A DNA stretch of 64,000 bases, taken from Heligmosomoides polygyrus polygyrus (Eukaryota; Nematoda; Chromadorea; Rhabditida; Heligmosomidae). The translations under genes and the position numbers were made by a program. How positions within the stretch are numbered: the first letter of the stretch is position 1; each line of letters starts with the position of its first letter. The notes below the pieces were generated by a model. It saw only the letters and a list, made by a program, of their open reading frames with translations, ran no database searches and had not been told where the DNA came from. Positions 41,650 to 52,099 of the stretch are shown here, piece by piece. The stretch spans positions 10,492,332 to 10,556,331 of the forward strand of contig OX377201.1 of NCBI GenBank assembly GCA_947396885.1, read 5' to 3'.

Positions 41650-42240
41650 CTCGCCCACATGAGGTCAAATTCAAATTTACCGTGCTCCTGTTGCTCACTC
41701 TGACCAGATAAAAGTTTTACACATCGTTATTGCTAAGAATCTGATGGTGAGTTGGCGGACGCATGTTCGAGAGGTCTCTAAAAAAGGCTTGAGGGTTGTG
41801 CATCTGCTTTTCAGGAACATTTATTTCTTGGGCGTGAACTTCTGGTTAAAATTATACAAAACGTATGTATTTCTAGTGATCGGATTCTGCACGTCTGTAT
41901 GGAACCCGTGTTGTGCTAGGGATATCCGAGAAATTGGAAAAATGCAAAAAGTTTTTGCAAAAATTCTGTATATAAGAGTATCTCAAGTGGTTCACATCTA
42001 AAGGGGCTCAGTGTCCATTGCGGTATACAGAGAAAGACTTCAGCACTTGGGCTGCAAACACTTTACTATCGAAGGATTTTTGCCGACTTACTTTTTGCCT
42101 TTATGATTCTAAGAGGAGAGCTTCGTCTACGGCCATCAAACTTCTGACGCTTTTGAACATCGCACGGAAGATGCGAATACTTCAACTTGGGCCATCACTT
42201 TTCGGGCCGTTACCTACAAGGCTTGTGCCATAATTCTTTT
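41650..42240 (+). pseudogene. LINE RT C-terminal relic (family D)
   Basis: One frame reads SDQIKVLHIVIAKNLMVSWR then THVREVSKKGLRVVHLLFRN, and LYKTYVFLVIGFCTSVWNPC. Shifted frames give YTERLQHLGCKHF. These are the blocks that follow the catalytic centre in CR1/Jockey-type RTs (DLGV...W..H, YKTYV.P...SVWNP, YK/TERL). The first block recurs at 44175-44253. Confidence 0.65.
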
Positions 42241-42604
42241 GTAGTTCGCTGTAGGTTTGAGCGACTTTTCCCGGCTCTGGCTCATTGCCAAACGCCCTCA
42301 CAATTCCAGACTGCGCTTAAAAATAGACATTCTGTCTGCTATTGGTGTCTCTGATGTGCGTTAGCAAGGGCCTGCCGTCCGCCAAACGTCTGGTTCGGGG
42401 CTTCGCTCCAAACGCGGAGAATAGAACACCCCGACCGTCTTCTTGTCCTCTTTAGGCCTTCTCTCATTCATCACAGCAAAAAATGGTTTTGCTATATAGA
42501 ATGGTATAGCGAATACGATAGGGCAAAATCTTCAAGCTATGGGGCCTCGCCCTCTACTGCACGTACGACTCATTCTCTGAAGTACTCGTTTTACTTATTA
42601 TTTA

Positions 42605-42855
42605 TTGTCCCCCTTCAATGGTTCTATTACTGGACCCTTTACTGGACCACATTAACTGGTGTTCAATTTATAGGCTCCCTTACTGGTCCCCCTTGACTGG
42701 TCCTTCACTGGTACCCCATGTATTGGTCCTCTTCACTGGACCTCCCCCCTTCACCGCTCTCCATTGCTGCTCCCCTCTTCACTGGTCCAACTTTATTGGT
42801 CTAGACTTTACCGGTCCATCCTAAACCGGCCCCGTTACTGGTCCAACCTTCACTG
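42605..42855 (+). repeat. Degenerate ACTGGTCC minisatellite
   Basis: More than ten occurrences of (T/A)CTGG(T/A)CC at 12-25 bp spacing. The inverse form (GGAACCAGTA) occurs in the related element near 60790-60840. Confidence 0.7.
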
Positions 42856-42859
42856 GTTA

Positions 42860-43290
42860 CACCTCGTCTGAATCCGGACAGGCCTTTAGCGACATCGGTG
42901 ACACCTCTTCTGTACCCAAGCATCTGATGAACGACGCCGGTGGTAGGTGTTCTCAATCCGGACGTGCTTTGAGCGACATCATTGACATGCCGTGTGAATC
43001 CGGAACCACTGGCACGACATCGTAGACACGTTCTACGAATCCGGACAGGCCTCTTGCAACACTGGTAACACCTCTTCTGAACCCAGGTATCTGATGAACG
43101 ACGCCGGTGATATGTGTTCTCAACCGGGACGTCCTTTGCGTCACATTGGTGACATGTCTTCTGAACCCAGACACCTGTTCATCGACGACGGTGACACCTC
43201 TTCTGAACTCGGAAGCTCGCTTTCACGACCTCGATGACACATGTTCTTAACTCGGACGCCCTTTGCGTACGACACGTCTTCTGACTCCTC
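42860..43290 (-). repeat. Minisatellite of ~40-45 bp units
   Basis: Units contain TCTGAACCCAGG/TCTGAATCCGGACAGGC and GACATCGGTGACACCTCTTC. It is a diverged member of the same minisatellite family as 23548-23935. Confidence 0.65.
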
Positions 43291-44114
43291 TCAACACGAC
43301 GTAGGTAGTACCACACAACTACACAACTACAACCCCCCCCCCCCACCCCCACAGTTTCCCCCAATACACTCCTCCAGCACTCCTGTGCACGCAAACAAAC
43401 AGACAAACGACCGTCCTTGCTTATATATAGTAGAATAATTCTGTAAAGGAGCATTCTGAGTTCTATGGTCCCCTTCATTTTCGGCTTTTCGGCTTGCATT
43501 CAAGGCGTCGTGCAGCTAGGCAAGTTGGTTGCTTGGTAGCTGATGGTGTTGATAGTGTTTCCTTCTATCGTAATCAGTACATGCTATGCTTTTGAAACCC
43601 ATCAACTTACCTTGCAAGTGGATACGTCTATTAGGCTCAGCCCAGCCGCCCGGCAAGCTTAGTTGTTATCGCTATCCTTCGTTCTATCGCTAGTAAGCTC
43701 CTAGGAGCCTCATCAAGGGAGGGCACTACGAATCCCTTATGCGTTGGTGTGGACTGTCAGCATTTGGATGTCTCTCATTGTCAGTCTTTCTCTACTAGAA
43801 AAATGCATATGCGAATTCTGTTCTTCTCTTTAGTCATTCACGACCAGTCCCATCATGTCTCTTCTGCATTGTCGCCTCTTGTCTACAAAATTTATGTTGC
43901 AAGCGAACGCTCGGAATGCGTCTGTCCTTCAGTTTTCTATTAGCTTTTTGTCTAGTTTTGGTCATTTTTGAGCTTGAAATATTAGTCTGTTTTTCAGTTC
44001 TTTGCTTCTACGTTTTCCATATCTTCTTTACATGTAATATACCTAGTTTTCCTTGATTTTGATTTTTTTTACTTCTACATGTGGTGGCACTAGGTGATCA
44101 GATATCTGCTTTTT

Positions 44115-44253
44115 TTATGTATAATATTAGCGCGGGCGCATTAATAAAAATAAATAATATTATTTATGTTCTCACATGAGATCGAATCCCCTGATGGTGC
44201 TCCTGTTGCTCAGTCTGACCAGATAAAAGATTTACACATTGTTATCACTAAGA
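44115..44253 (+). pseudogene. LINE tail and family D RT fragment
   Basis: GCGCGGGCGCATTAATAAAAATAAATAA (in two parts: a GC stem at 44131-44140, then ATAA units) is a LINE-type 3' end. A family D RT block (AQSDQIKDLHIVITK) at about 44207-44253 follows and is cut off where a SINE begins at 44254. Confidence 0.5.
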
Positions 44254-44855
44254 GGGCGCGTGTAGCGCAGTCGGAGGAGGCGTCGACTTTCGCGTGCACG
44301 CGATACCAGATTCTTAGTTCGGATTTCCCGCCCAGGCCAACCAAGCCTTCCATCCCTCCTGTCCCGGTTTATGAGCGTATGACGGCGCACTGATGCACTA
44401 GGAGTATTATGGCTCCTTTGTGCTTACCTCTGTGAGTATGATGGCTACACAAGAGGTTTATTACAGGACCGTAGTGGTCAGTGGTAGAATATGTTGATGT
44501 CTGACCAATCCTACAGACACAGGCGTGGCCCCTTTCTATCAGGCGAGGTCACGCCAAACAAACATTTATGACAGACTTCTCGTCATAGAGTGTCAGATAA
44601 GCACCCATGGAGAAGAGATAAGTACCTCTGGACTAGGATGAAGAGAGGGGGCCGACAGTTCTGGTGGAATGCCAGAACACCTCCGGAGTCGGTGAATTGC
44701 TACCAGAGCTGTCTGTAAAGGATAAAGCGCTGATTTGTTCACCGGCTGGACGATATCCCGTAGAAGATACGCCTTCACGATATCCCGTGGAAGTAGAATG
44801 CGTGGCGCATTCTACCTGGGATCGAGTAATGCCGTCTTTTATCCTTTATCCTTAA
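44254..44855 (+). mobile_element. SINE S1 split by a ~315-bp insertion
   Basis: Head and first body half at 44254-44368, second half and TTTATCC tail at 44683-44855. Both SINE halves are in order. A box TAGCGCAGTCGG intact. Confidence 0.85.
44369..44682. mobile_element. Unknown ~315-bp insertion in SINE
   Basis: Interrupts S1 between CCATCCCTCC and GGAGTCGGTGAA; CCTCC flanks both sides. It contains TGAGCGTATGACGGCGCAC at the left and GGTGGAATGCCAGAACA at the right. Not seen elsewhere in the window. Confidence 0.6.
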
Positions 44856-44983
44856 GTTCTAGTGAACTTATGTACTATCGAGCTTGTCTTTTATATGGCT
44901 AAGCTGGTTAATTGATTCTCTATGCCAATGCGGTTCTCCAGATATGAGAGTGTCAATGAAATGTCACGGAGAAGGAGGCGTGG

Positions 44984-45464
44984 CGCATGAAGAAAGCATC
45001 ACCAGGAAAGTCATTCAGGCGTATGTCTGAACTGCGAAAACGAGTACCACTATGAGCATCTCCACCCTTCAAATAGTAGGGAGGGATGTTCCATTTTTGC
45101 AAAGTCCTTGAACCCAAGGAGCTAAGGGCCCCTGAACACCCAGCACTGTGTTGCACTTGACCATTGGTTGAGGTCGAGAAGGGGTAGAAAAGAATTCCCT
45201 CAAACTTCGCCCAAGGGGGTTATCTAGCGATCACGAATATGGTATCCATTTTTAAAATTTTGGTCGATTACGGTAGTTTAGCACGTGTGTATGTAATCCC
45301 ATAGTAAAGTTTGAGGGCCCCTAGCTTCTTGTGTTCAAGGACTTCGCAAAAATAGAACATCTCTTCCTACTATTTGAAGGGTGGAGATTCTCACAGTTGT
45401 ATTCGATTTCGCAGTTCAGACATACTCCTGAGAGACTTTTCTGGTCAGCTCGCTCTATGCATGG
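44984..45464. mobile_element. Foldback element with ~150-bp TIRs
   Basis: Left arm (CTGAACTGCGAAAACGAG, CTCCACCCTTCAAATAGTAG, AAGTCCTTGAACCCAAGGAG) is matched inverted by the right arm (CTACTATTTGAAGGGTGGAG, GATTTCGCAGTTCAGACATA), with ~85% identity by eye. Central ~170 bp unique. No coding. Confidence 0.85.
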
Positions 45465-46430
45465 CAGAAACCGGTTTCTTCTTTTTTTACTTTCTTACCC
45501 ACAAACTGGTGGTAAATTTTACACAGCGCAGTTCGCGGCAGACCGATAGTTGACTTCTGAACTTTGCAAAACTTTCCAGAGAATAAGGACGTCCTTAATG
45601 TGACGTTCCTGCATTCACTGGTAGGCCATTCGGCCTTCCACCCCCATTCCACGCTTTCAAAGAGGACGAACGTAGGCGTGACTGTCGCCGGCAATTTTCG
45701 GCCGCTGTCTTTAATCTGCGACAATTTCGCACCGAATCATCGTTGTTTCTTGCCTCAAGTCCCGCCGCTGAAAGCGAAAACATTTCGTCAACAATGACAT
45801 TCGACCAGTGTGACTCTGCAGCATACTCTTCTACACCACCAATGTGGGTCTCAGGAATCCTCCAGCGCCTCTTGCCGTAGTAGCGCTATCTATTACGTCG
45901 GACCGAAGCTATCCGCTGTTTAAATCCTGCAATCCACGAGTTTATATTTATATTTATATGAGTTGATAGCGGATTTATACTACCGCTACGTAGAGAAAAG
46001 CATGTAGTTTCGAAAACCTATAAAGCAAATAAAACGTTTTCGAAATTTTTAAGAGTTTAGCCCATTTTTCGCAAAAATAAATAAGCCCTATGTGTCAGTA
46101 TTTTGTGCCACACGATGTTTGTAGGTGGATCTTTATTTGCGGCCTGACGTTTCGACTTTCTGTCGTCTTCAGAGGCCTCAAAGTGAAGCACAGGTTATAA
46201 GCCTATTATTTCCTTGCCGGACTTTAATTTCGGATTTACTTTCGGATTCGCGGGGGTGCTTTCATATCATTGGGTAGTAGCTGAAGCTCTGGAACATGTT
46301 TGAAGAAGAGACTGGGGAAGCGAAAGACCGCATGCCCCCCTCCTACTAGGAGAGACCCTGAACCTTTTTGTTATATCACCTCTCCGTTGGCTCGTCAGTG
46401 AGGAGGTAGGGATTATAACCTTTTTTGGAA
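45465..46430. other. No gene recognised
   Basis: Open frames up to 89 codons, none recognisable. TATATTTATATTTATATGAG near 45942 is low complexity. Confidence 0.25.
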
Positions 46431-46442
46431 GTGTACAAATTA

Positions 46443-46737
46443 AAGGATAAATGATAAAGGACGGCGCTACTCAATCCCTTTTGGGATGCACCAACGCATT
46501 CTACTCCTACGGGATGTCGTGGAGGCGACATGAATGCGTATTTGGCCATACAATGACTAGCGGTGGCCAGCCGATGAACAAGTCAGCGCTTCATCCTTCC
46601 CAGACACGTCTGGTACCAATTCACCGACCCCGGAGGGATGGAAGGCTTGGTTGGCCTGGGCGGGAAATCCGAACCAGGAACCTGGTATCGGGTGCAGGCG
46701 ACGGTCGGCTCCTCCTCCGACTGCGCTGCCCGCGCCC
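46443..46737 (-). mobile_element. SINE S1, full length with 12-bp target duplication
   Basis: Flanked by GTGTACAAATTA at 46431-46442 and 46738-46749, perfect. Complete head, body and AAAGGATAAATGATAAAGG tail (reverse). Confidence 0.93.
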
Positions 46738-47059
46738 GTGTACAAATTATGAGAGCTAATTCAACAAAATTGCTTCAAGAATTTTATTCTATATTCATTT
46801 AACATAACAAAAGCATTATTATAATATAGAATAATTAAAGTTTTAATGTGGAATAGTATAATTAAAGTTTTGTAGAACTATGAAAGAAATCGAACTTATA
46901 TACTGTATGTCGATCAGCTGATCCTAGCCCTTGTTTCCTCGAAATTAATGCACTCTAGTGCACTACTCGCTATCATAAAGGATAACGTATATCATACTAC
47001 AGTGTAAGGTATTTCGTTTCTTCCTAATATTATTATACGGTGGCATTATTTTATATAAG

Positions 47060-47345
47060 TGCACGCGTAGCGCAGTCGAAAGAGGTGCCGACTGTCGCGT
47101 GCACTCGATACCAGGTCCTTGGTTCGGACTTATCGCCCAGGCCAACCAAGCCTTCCATCCCTCCTGGATCTATGAATTGGTTACAGACTTCTATGGGAAA
47201 AGATAAAGCGCTTACCCTTGTTCATCGGCTGGCCACCACAAGTCATTGTATGCTGATCCAAATCGCCTCTACGACATCCAGCAAAAGTAGAATGCGTGGC
47301 GCATCCCAAAAGGTGACTGACCAACGCCGTCTTTTATCTTTTATT
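47060..47345 (+). mobile_element. SINE S1
   Basis: Near full-length copy: A box TAGCGCAGTCGA, B-box-like GGTTCGGACTTATC, tail CTTTTATCTTTTATTATG. Small deletions in the ATTGTATGGCCAAATACGC box. Confidence 0.82.
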
Positions 47346-47730
47346 ATGTCATATGTTTATCGGGTTTTTTGCTTGTAATTTTTTATTTGTATACCTAAAA
47401 TGTTTAAATTTCCAATTTTCTAAATTATTTAACAAGTTATTTAATTATTTATTTTAATTCCAAATTTTGATGCATGATTGTTTGCTAAATATTTTGTATC
47501 TGGTAAAAAGTAAAATACTTGCTTGTTCCAACTACTGCGCTCCCGAAGAATCCGCAATGTCCAAATAAGGATGAAAAAATTTCATGAAAGTGTTCAGAAC
47601 GACATCACCTGTAAGTTGTTTCTGAGATGCTATAGTTTCATTTACGATAATATTGCCAATAGCTCCGACATGTTAAAAAATACTGATGGTTAGTTTGCTC
47701 TGCATTCATACTAAACGGAAGTCGACGGAT

Positions 47731-47785
47731 TTATTTATTTATTCTTAATTATTCAAGGACGCATACTACGTGCGCTTGAACATGT
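47731..47785 (-). repeat. LINE-type 3' end (reverse)
   Basis: On the minus strand GCGCACGTAGTATGCGTCC (stem), then AAGAATAAATAAATAAA. Same layout as the other (ATAA)n tails. Confidence 0.5.
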
Positions 47786-47861
47786 ACTAGAACAACCACA
47801 AACAGGAAAAACCTCCAGCTCTGAACAAAATGTAAACATCTAGGGTACAGAGCTAATAAAA

Positions 47862-48045
47862 TGATAAAGGAAGGAGTTGTTCAATCCCTTTGGGACGCGC
47901 CATGCATTCTACATACTTCTATGGGATGTCGTGGAGGGGATCTGAGTGTGTGCTTGACAATACAATGAGTTGCAATGGCCTGTCGATGAACACGTCTGCT
48001 CCTCATCTTTTCCAGGCAAGTCTGGAACCAACACACCCACCACGA
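47862..48045 (-). mobile_element. SINE S1, 3' portion, diverged
   Basis: Reverse tail half (ATGATAAAGGAAGGAGTTG, GACGCGCCATGCATTC, TCTTTTCCAGGCAAGTCTGG). No tRNA head. Confidence 0.7.
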
Positions 48046-48213
48046 AAAATGAAAAAAATTAAAGAAATGCAATGCTCAGAAATGACAATTGTATACTAGG
48101 TAGAGGCACGGTCCAAACAGTTTTTCCATACTTGGACACATTTGCTTAAGCCTGGAGCGGCTGGTAGAGAAGCTATATGTTGTTACAGGATGTTTTGTTG
48201 CGATCAAAACTCT

Positions 48214-48284
48214 TGCGCCAGGCGGGACTCGAACCCGCATCTTCTGCTTTCCGGGCAGCGATGTTCGCCTTACACCACCGGCGC
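48214..48284 (-). tRNA. tRNA-like sequence, left arm (reverse), probably not a functional tRNA
   Basis: Exact reverse complement of 48337-48407. Same fold and same caveats. The two units point away from each other, so their 3' ends face the outer ends of the element. Confidence 0.45.
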
Positions 48285-48336
48285 TGTTTGACCGCACGTA
48301 TCCTAGGATATCGCGGATGTTAGGTGCGGTCAAACA

Positions 48337-48407
48337 GCGCCGGTGGTGTAAGGCGAACATCGCTGCCCGGAAAGCAGAAGATGCGGGTTCGAGTCCCGCC
48401 TGGCGCA
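48337..48407 (+). tRNA. tRNA-like sequence, right arm, probably not a functional tRNA
   Basis: A 71-nt cloverleaf can be drawn: acceptor GCGCCGG/CTGGCGC (one G-T), D stem GTGT/ACAT, anticodon stem with four pairs and one G-A mismatch, loop CCGGAAA, T arm GCGGG-TTCGAGT-CCCGC. B box GGTTCGAGTCC is consensus. The nominal anticodon would be GGA, but position 33 is C instead of T and the long variable arm of a Ser tRNA is absent. I read it as a tRNA-derived pol III head of a mobile element. Confidence 0.45.
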
Positions 48408-48458
48408 AGAGTTTTGATCGCAACAAAACATCCTGTAACAACATATAGTTTTTCCATA

Positions 48459-48834
48459 ATTTATCAAATCAACGTGCAAGGTTTCAAACAAATATTGTGC
48501 TAGGCCTTCTCATCACATATAGGAAAGAAAGAAATTCACTTAATATTAGGCAGTCGCAAAATAAATCTTCGTTTCGGGGTATGTATAGATAAATAAGTTT
48601 TTTGCTCTAAATCGTTCCGTCTCAGGGAGAGCCACGCATACCGTTCTGTGGGCTTTCTTCCTGCTCTTTTAAAAAACATATGCGGATGTCGCTCTAATTT
48701 TTCTAGCCGACCTTTTCCAGGGCTTCGTAAAATCATGAACCGACGCGACTATCAAGTCATTTATTTCATAGTCATCCTGCTTTACGAACTTAAATTGGGC
48801 ATTCTGCGGCAGAGGCATCCCGTGACCTTCGATT
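48459..48834. other. No gene recognised
   Basis: Possibly the decayed upstream part of the mariner relic that follows; no readable motif. Confidence 0.25.
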
Positions 48835-49285
48835 TGCCTGGGTAGATAAGGATGCTCCTCCAACGTCCTTTCCTAGACTCTACCTTCACTCTAAAAAAGT
48901 TATGCTTACTCTGTGGTAGTGTTGTGAAGGCATAATCCATTACAGCTTTTGGCAACCTGGTCAGGCAGTCACAGAGTCTTATTGCTGTGATTTAGACCAA
49001 GCATATGAGAAGCTGCAAAAATTGTAGCCAGCAGTGGTGAATAGAAGAGTTCTGCTCCTGCTGCAGGGCAACACAAGGCCACACACCTCACAAATCGCTC
49101 GGTGAAAATTGACCCATTCAGGTGTCGTAGTTCTCCCTGACCCACCATATTCTCCCGACCTTTCCTCCACCGGCTATCACTTTTCCGAGCTCTTCATTCT
49201 CATTTGCGTCAGAAACAATGCACTAATTTAGCCGATGTTGAATGTGCCCTACCTTCGTTAATTCCTGTGATCTCAGTTTTTATTG
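48835..49285 (+). pseudogene. Mariner transposase C-terminal relic
   Basis: Across several frames: WVDKDAPPTSFPRLYLHSKK then VMLTLW, a HYSFWQPGQAVTES block, VVNRRVLLLLQGNTRPHTSQ (second catalytic Asp position is Gly-Asn here), VVVLPDPPYSPDLSSTGYHF and ADVECAL. The order matches the C-terminal two thirds of mariner transposase. Stops and frameshifts throughout. The end of this relic is part of the block duplicated at 28642-29240. Confidence 0.8.
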
Positions 49286-50104
49286 TAAAGAATTAGGTTC
49301 ATTACCATAAAATGGGCGGAGCTTTGACGATGCTTCGGGTATTATGAATGACTGCTCATTGCAAAATGAACGTAGAATATGCGGCGGATCCCAAAGGAGT
49401 TGATAAATGCCCACATTTGTCCTTCCATTCCTTTTGTTGGCTACCGTAGTACTAAACCAACAATATTATTTTCGATTTTGGTTAGCGGTCCATGAGTGCG
49501 TTCTTGTTTTAACAAGTTCCCTTGAGATGCGCCGCGCCTTTTGCACTTAAGTGGTATTCGGTGCAGACGACAGCATCTTAAATACGTCGTTGTTTTTTAC
49601 ATCTACAGCGAACAATTAGAGATCGACGTTTGGCGTGGATATTTTTATGCACAACAAGGAACTTTGTGACTCATTACGTCCCTCTACGTAACGAGAGTTG
49701 ATTCGTTAGTCTGTCTCTACGTCTGTCTATATTTATTACCAGACGATCAGAGTGCGTGGGGCTTCACCCCCAAACCCCTAGAATAGAACAACTCCAAACT
49801 TCCTTATTTCTTCTTCAGGCCTTCTTACTATTATCGCAGTAAAAAACTGGTTTTACTATATATAATAGATCAGTGCAGCGGGATAGTAGGGCAGAATCTT
49901 CACTGCTCTGTTGTGAAGTCCATTCACTTTCTATTGCATGTACGCGATTTATTATCCCGTTCTCGTGGTGCGAAATAGAGCACGAGAATTCCAATTCGAA
50001 GTGCTTAATCTCAAGAAATATAATTAAAGTCAATCGGTATTGGTCGGCAGGTCAACACCGTTTACTGTCCGACGGTAATAATACTCTCCCAATTCCTGTA
50101 ACCC

Positions 50105-50119
50105 CTATCCGTACCTCTT
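50105..50119. repeat. Target-site duplication, left (family B copy 3)
   Basis: CTATCCGTACCTCTT, perfect partner at 51272-51286. Confidence 0.93.
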
Positions 50120-51219
50120 CCGAATGCTCCAACTACCGAGGGATCTCACACACAATGAAGATCTACGAACGACTGGTCGACTCGAGGCTGAGGGAGATGG
50201 TCCCCATCTCTCAGGTGCAGTGGAGCTTCATGCTCGAGAGGTTCACCATAGACGCCATCTTCATCGCTCGTCAGATGATGGAAAAAATATCGGGAGAAAC
50301 GAAAGCCCTGCTACCTGGCATTTCTGGACCTGGAGAAGGCCTACGACAGGTTACCCGATCACGATCTGAACTCCACACTTGGTGTCAAGGAAAGTGGACA
50401 TCACAGTGGGGGTACTCCAAGGGTGGGCTCTGAGTCCGTTCCTCTTCCTGCTGACGCTTGACTCTGGAGGAGAAGGTGCAGCTGTGGCAGAGAGCTCTCG
50501 CAGATAACGGCCTACGGCCGAACGTGAAGAAGACGCAGTTTGTCAGCTCTGAGAAGTGCGCCGAATCGATCCTAGACTGCCAAGGGGAAGCGATCGAGAA
50601 GGTGGAAGAATTCCGCTGCCTCGGTAGTGACCTAACCGAGAAAGGAACTGTGGACCAGGCGGTCAGGTGACGGATAAACGCAGCATGACTCAAATGGAGG
50701 GAGTCCACAGGGATCCATTGCGACCGTAGATGTTCCAGAACGCTCAAAGACAAGCTCTATAGAACATTTGTGAGGCCTGCCCTCCACTATGGCAGCAAGT
50801 GCTGGGCCATTGGTAAGGAGCAGGATCGAGAGCTGCACGCTGCGGAAATGAGGATGCTGAGGTGGGCATGTGGATGGGCCCGTCGGGAAAGGGTGCGAAA
50901 CGAGGATGTTAGGGCAGTGATGAAGACAGCCCCGATCCAGCTGAAGATGAGGAAGCAACGACTAAGGTGCTATGTACACGTTCTCAGAAGACCAGAGAAT
51001 CACCCCGTAAGGTTGCCCCTAGATTTCGAGGCACCCGTAAAGCGTTCGAGAGGCGTCCCAAGGAAAAGGTGGAAAGACGTCATCAAGAGAGATCTCGCCG
51101 AAGTCGGTGCCACGGCAGATGACGCTCTATAGGATGAGGTGGCGACAGATCACAAGAACAGCGAATCTTGCGAATGCGCGGGGCTAAGCGCTCAGGAGAA
51201 GAAGAAGAAGAAGAAAAAG

Positions 51220-51251
<32 letters not shown>

Positions 51252-51271
51252 GAAGAAGAAGAAGAAGAAGA
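50120..51271 (+). mobile_element. 5'-truncated LINE, family B, copy 3
   Basis: Perfect 15-bp target duplication. RT text: NYRGISHTMKIYERLVDSRL, FMLERFTIDAIFIARQMMEK, then a ~400-bp internal deletion from just after YDRLP to the EEKVQLWQRAL region that removes motifs B and C, and the C-terminal RWACGWARRERVRNEDVRAV to KRWKDVIKRDLAEVGATADD. Ends in a ~70-bp (AAG)n tail. A stop replaces Arg after DQAVR at about 50668. Non-functional. Confidence 0.92.
51198..51271 (+). repeat. (AAG)n tail of family B LINE
   Basis: Nearly pure AAG/GAA triplets, the 3' tail of the insertion. The open frame running through it (poly-Glu) is an artefact. Confidence 0.9.
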
Positions 51272-51286
51272 CTATCCGTACCTCTT
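51272..51286. repeat. Target-site duplication, right (family B copy 3)
   Basis: CTATCCGTACCTCTT, directly after the AAG tail. Confidence 0.93.
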
Positions 51287-51565
51287 TCCCACATCCCCCC
51301 CCCCCCCCGCTAGTACTTCCTTACCTGGCAAAGAAAGGAATGAGAGTCAACACGCACATGTGACACTGACTCCCGACTCACATGTTACCACGTTGCCACC
51401 ACAGCTATGACACTCATTCTGCACTCAGACACACGTGCCCACGTGCAACGACTCCTGTAAGCCGTGTTCAGTAATCCGACACACACTGAACGATGTTGAG
51501 GGAAAATATTGGCTCCCTTATTCTTCCCCTCTCCCTCTAGTGGTTGCAGGGCAAAGTACAACAGT

Positions 51566-52099
51566 GACCCTCCTGACTAGAAATTCTCCTCGCATAACCC
51601 CTACGTCTCTTCTCGCTCTCCTCCGCTTCCCTGTCAAGTGAGATCTTTCCATCTGTTCATGTGGCAAGGACACCACCCCTACCCACAGTGGCTGGCTATA
51701 TTTGAGACTAGAGAAAATGAGAGGTTTCAAAGACACTGAAGTGTGTTATCGCCACTTCCTGATCTACACATCTAGGGCTGCTCTGTCCACACGCACTAAT
51801 GCTCTGCTGGATAAAGACGCATAATAAGGAAGATCTGAAGGTGAACCGCTTTCACACCCTCAATACTTAGAATCATCACATCTATTCCCGTAGAAGATAT
51901 CAACTTCGACGCATTGATTGTGACTTACAGGAAGTCCTACTCGTTTGGAACATTCTTTTCGCCATGAAATTCAGTCTCCTTCCACTGCAGGTCTCCTCAA
52001 CGGTCGGAGGCCCTAGAGACAGGTCTACGGAGAAAATTAATTATTCTAATTTATTCATTTTGAGGCGCAGGTTATCGCGCGGTGCTACAATCTGTATCT
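51566..52099. other. No gene recognised
   Basis: Unique-looking sequence with short frames only. Confidence 0.25.

Larger units (their letters stand above)
42355..43434 (-). mobile_element. Helitron-like element with two minisatellites (copy C)
   Basis: Right end on the minus strand: TTCTACTATATATAAGC. Left part: GGGGCTTCGCTCC hairpin relic (about 42407), CCAGACGTTTGG type hairpin on the minus strand and the AAAAAATGGTTTTGCTATAT box (42479). Between: a C-run at 43329, CTTCACTGGTCC repeats (42605-42855) and the 42-bp-related minisatellite (42860-43290). No protein. Confidence 0.45.
48131..48446. mobile_element. tRNA-like foldback element (family S2) with 12-bp target duplication
   Basis: Perfect ~125-bp inverted arms (48173-48297 and 48324-48448) around a ~26-bp centre, each arm carrying a complete tRNA-like sequence. 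A 42-bp single-copy leader (48131-48172) precedes the left arm. AGTTTTTCCATA at 48119-48130 is repeated perfectly at 48447-48458. The duplication length suits LINE-machinery insertion more than a DNA transposon. The inverted structure could come from twin priming or from a fixed foldback SINE. Confidence 0.8.
49750..51565 (-). mobile_element. Helitron-like element (copy B), split by a LINE
   Basis: Modules in the order of copy A: GGGGCTTCACCCCC hairpin (49764-49777), AGTAAAAAACTGGTTTTACT box (49840), the TACGCGATTTATTATCCCG stretch, then (after the LINE) a C-run, GGCAAAGAAAGGAATGAG, CACATGTGACACTGA and GACACACACTGAACGATGTT. It is cut by the family B insertion at 50120-51271. The minisatellite end is missing. 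Confidence 0.5.

Noticed and set aside
48337..48407. Functional tRNA-Ser(GGA)
   Set aside because: No long variable arm, C at position 33, mismatch at the top of the anticodon stem, and it lies in a mobile foldback element.
51168..51410. 80-codon Glu-rich frame
   Set aside because: Translation of the (AAG)n tail of the family B LINE.
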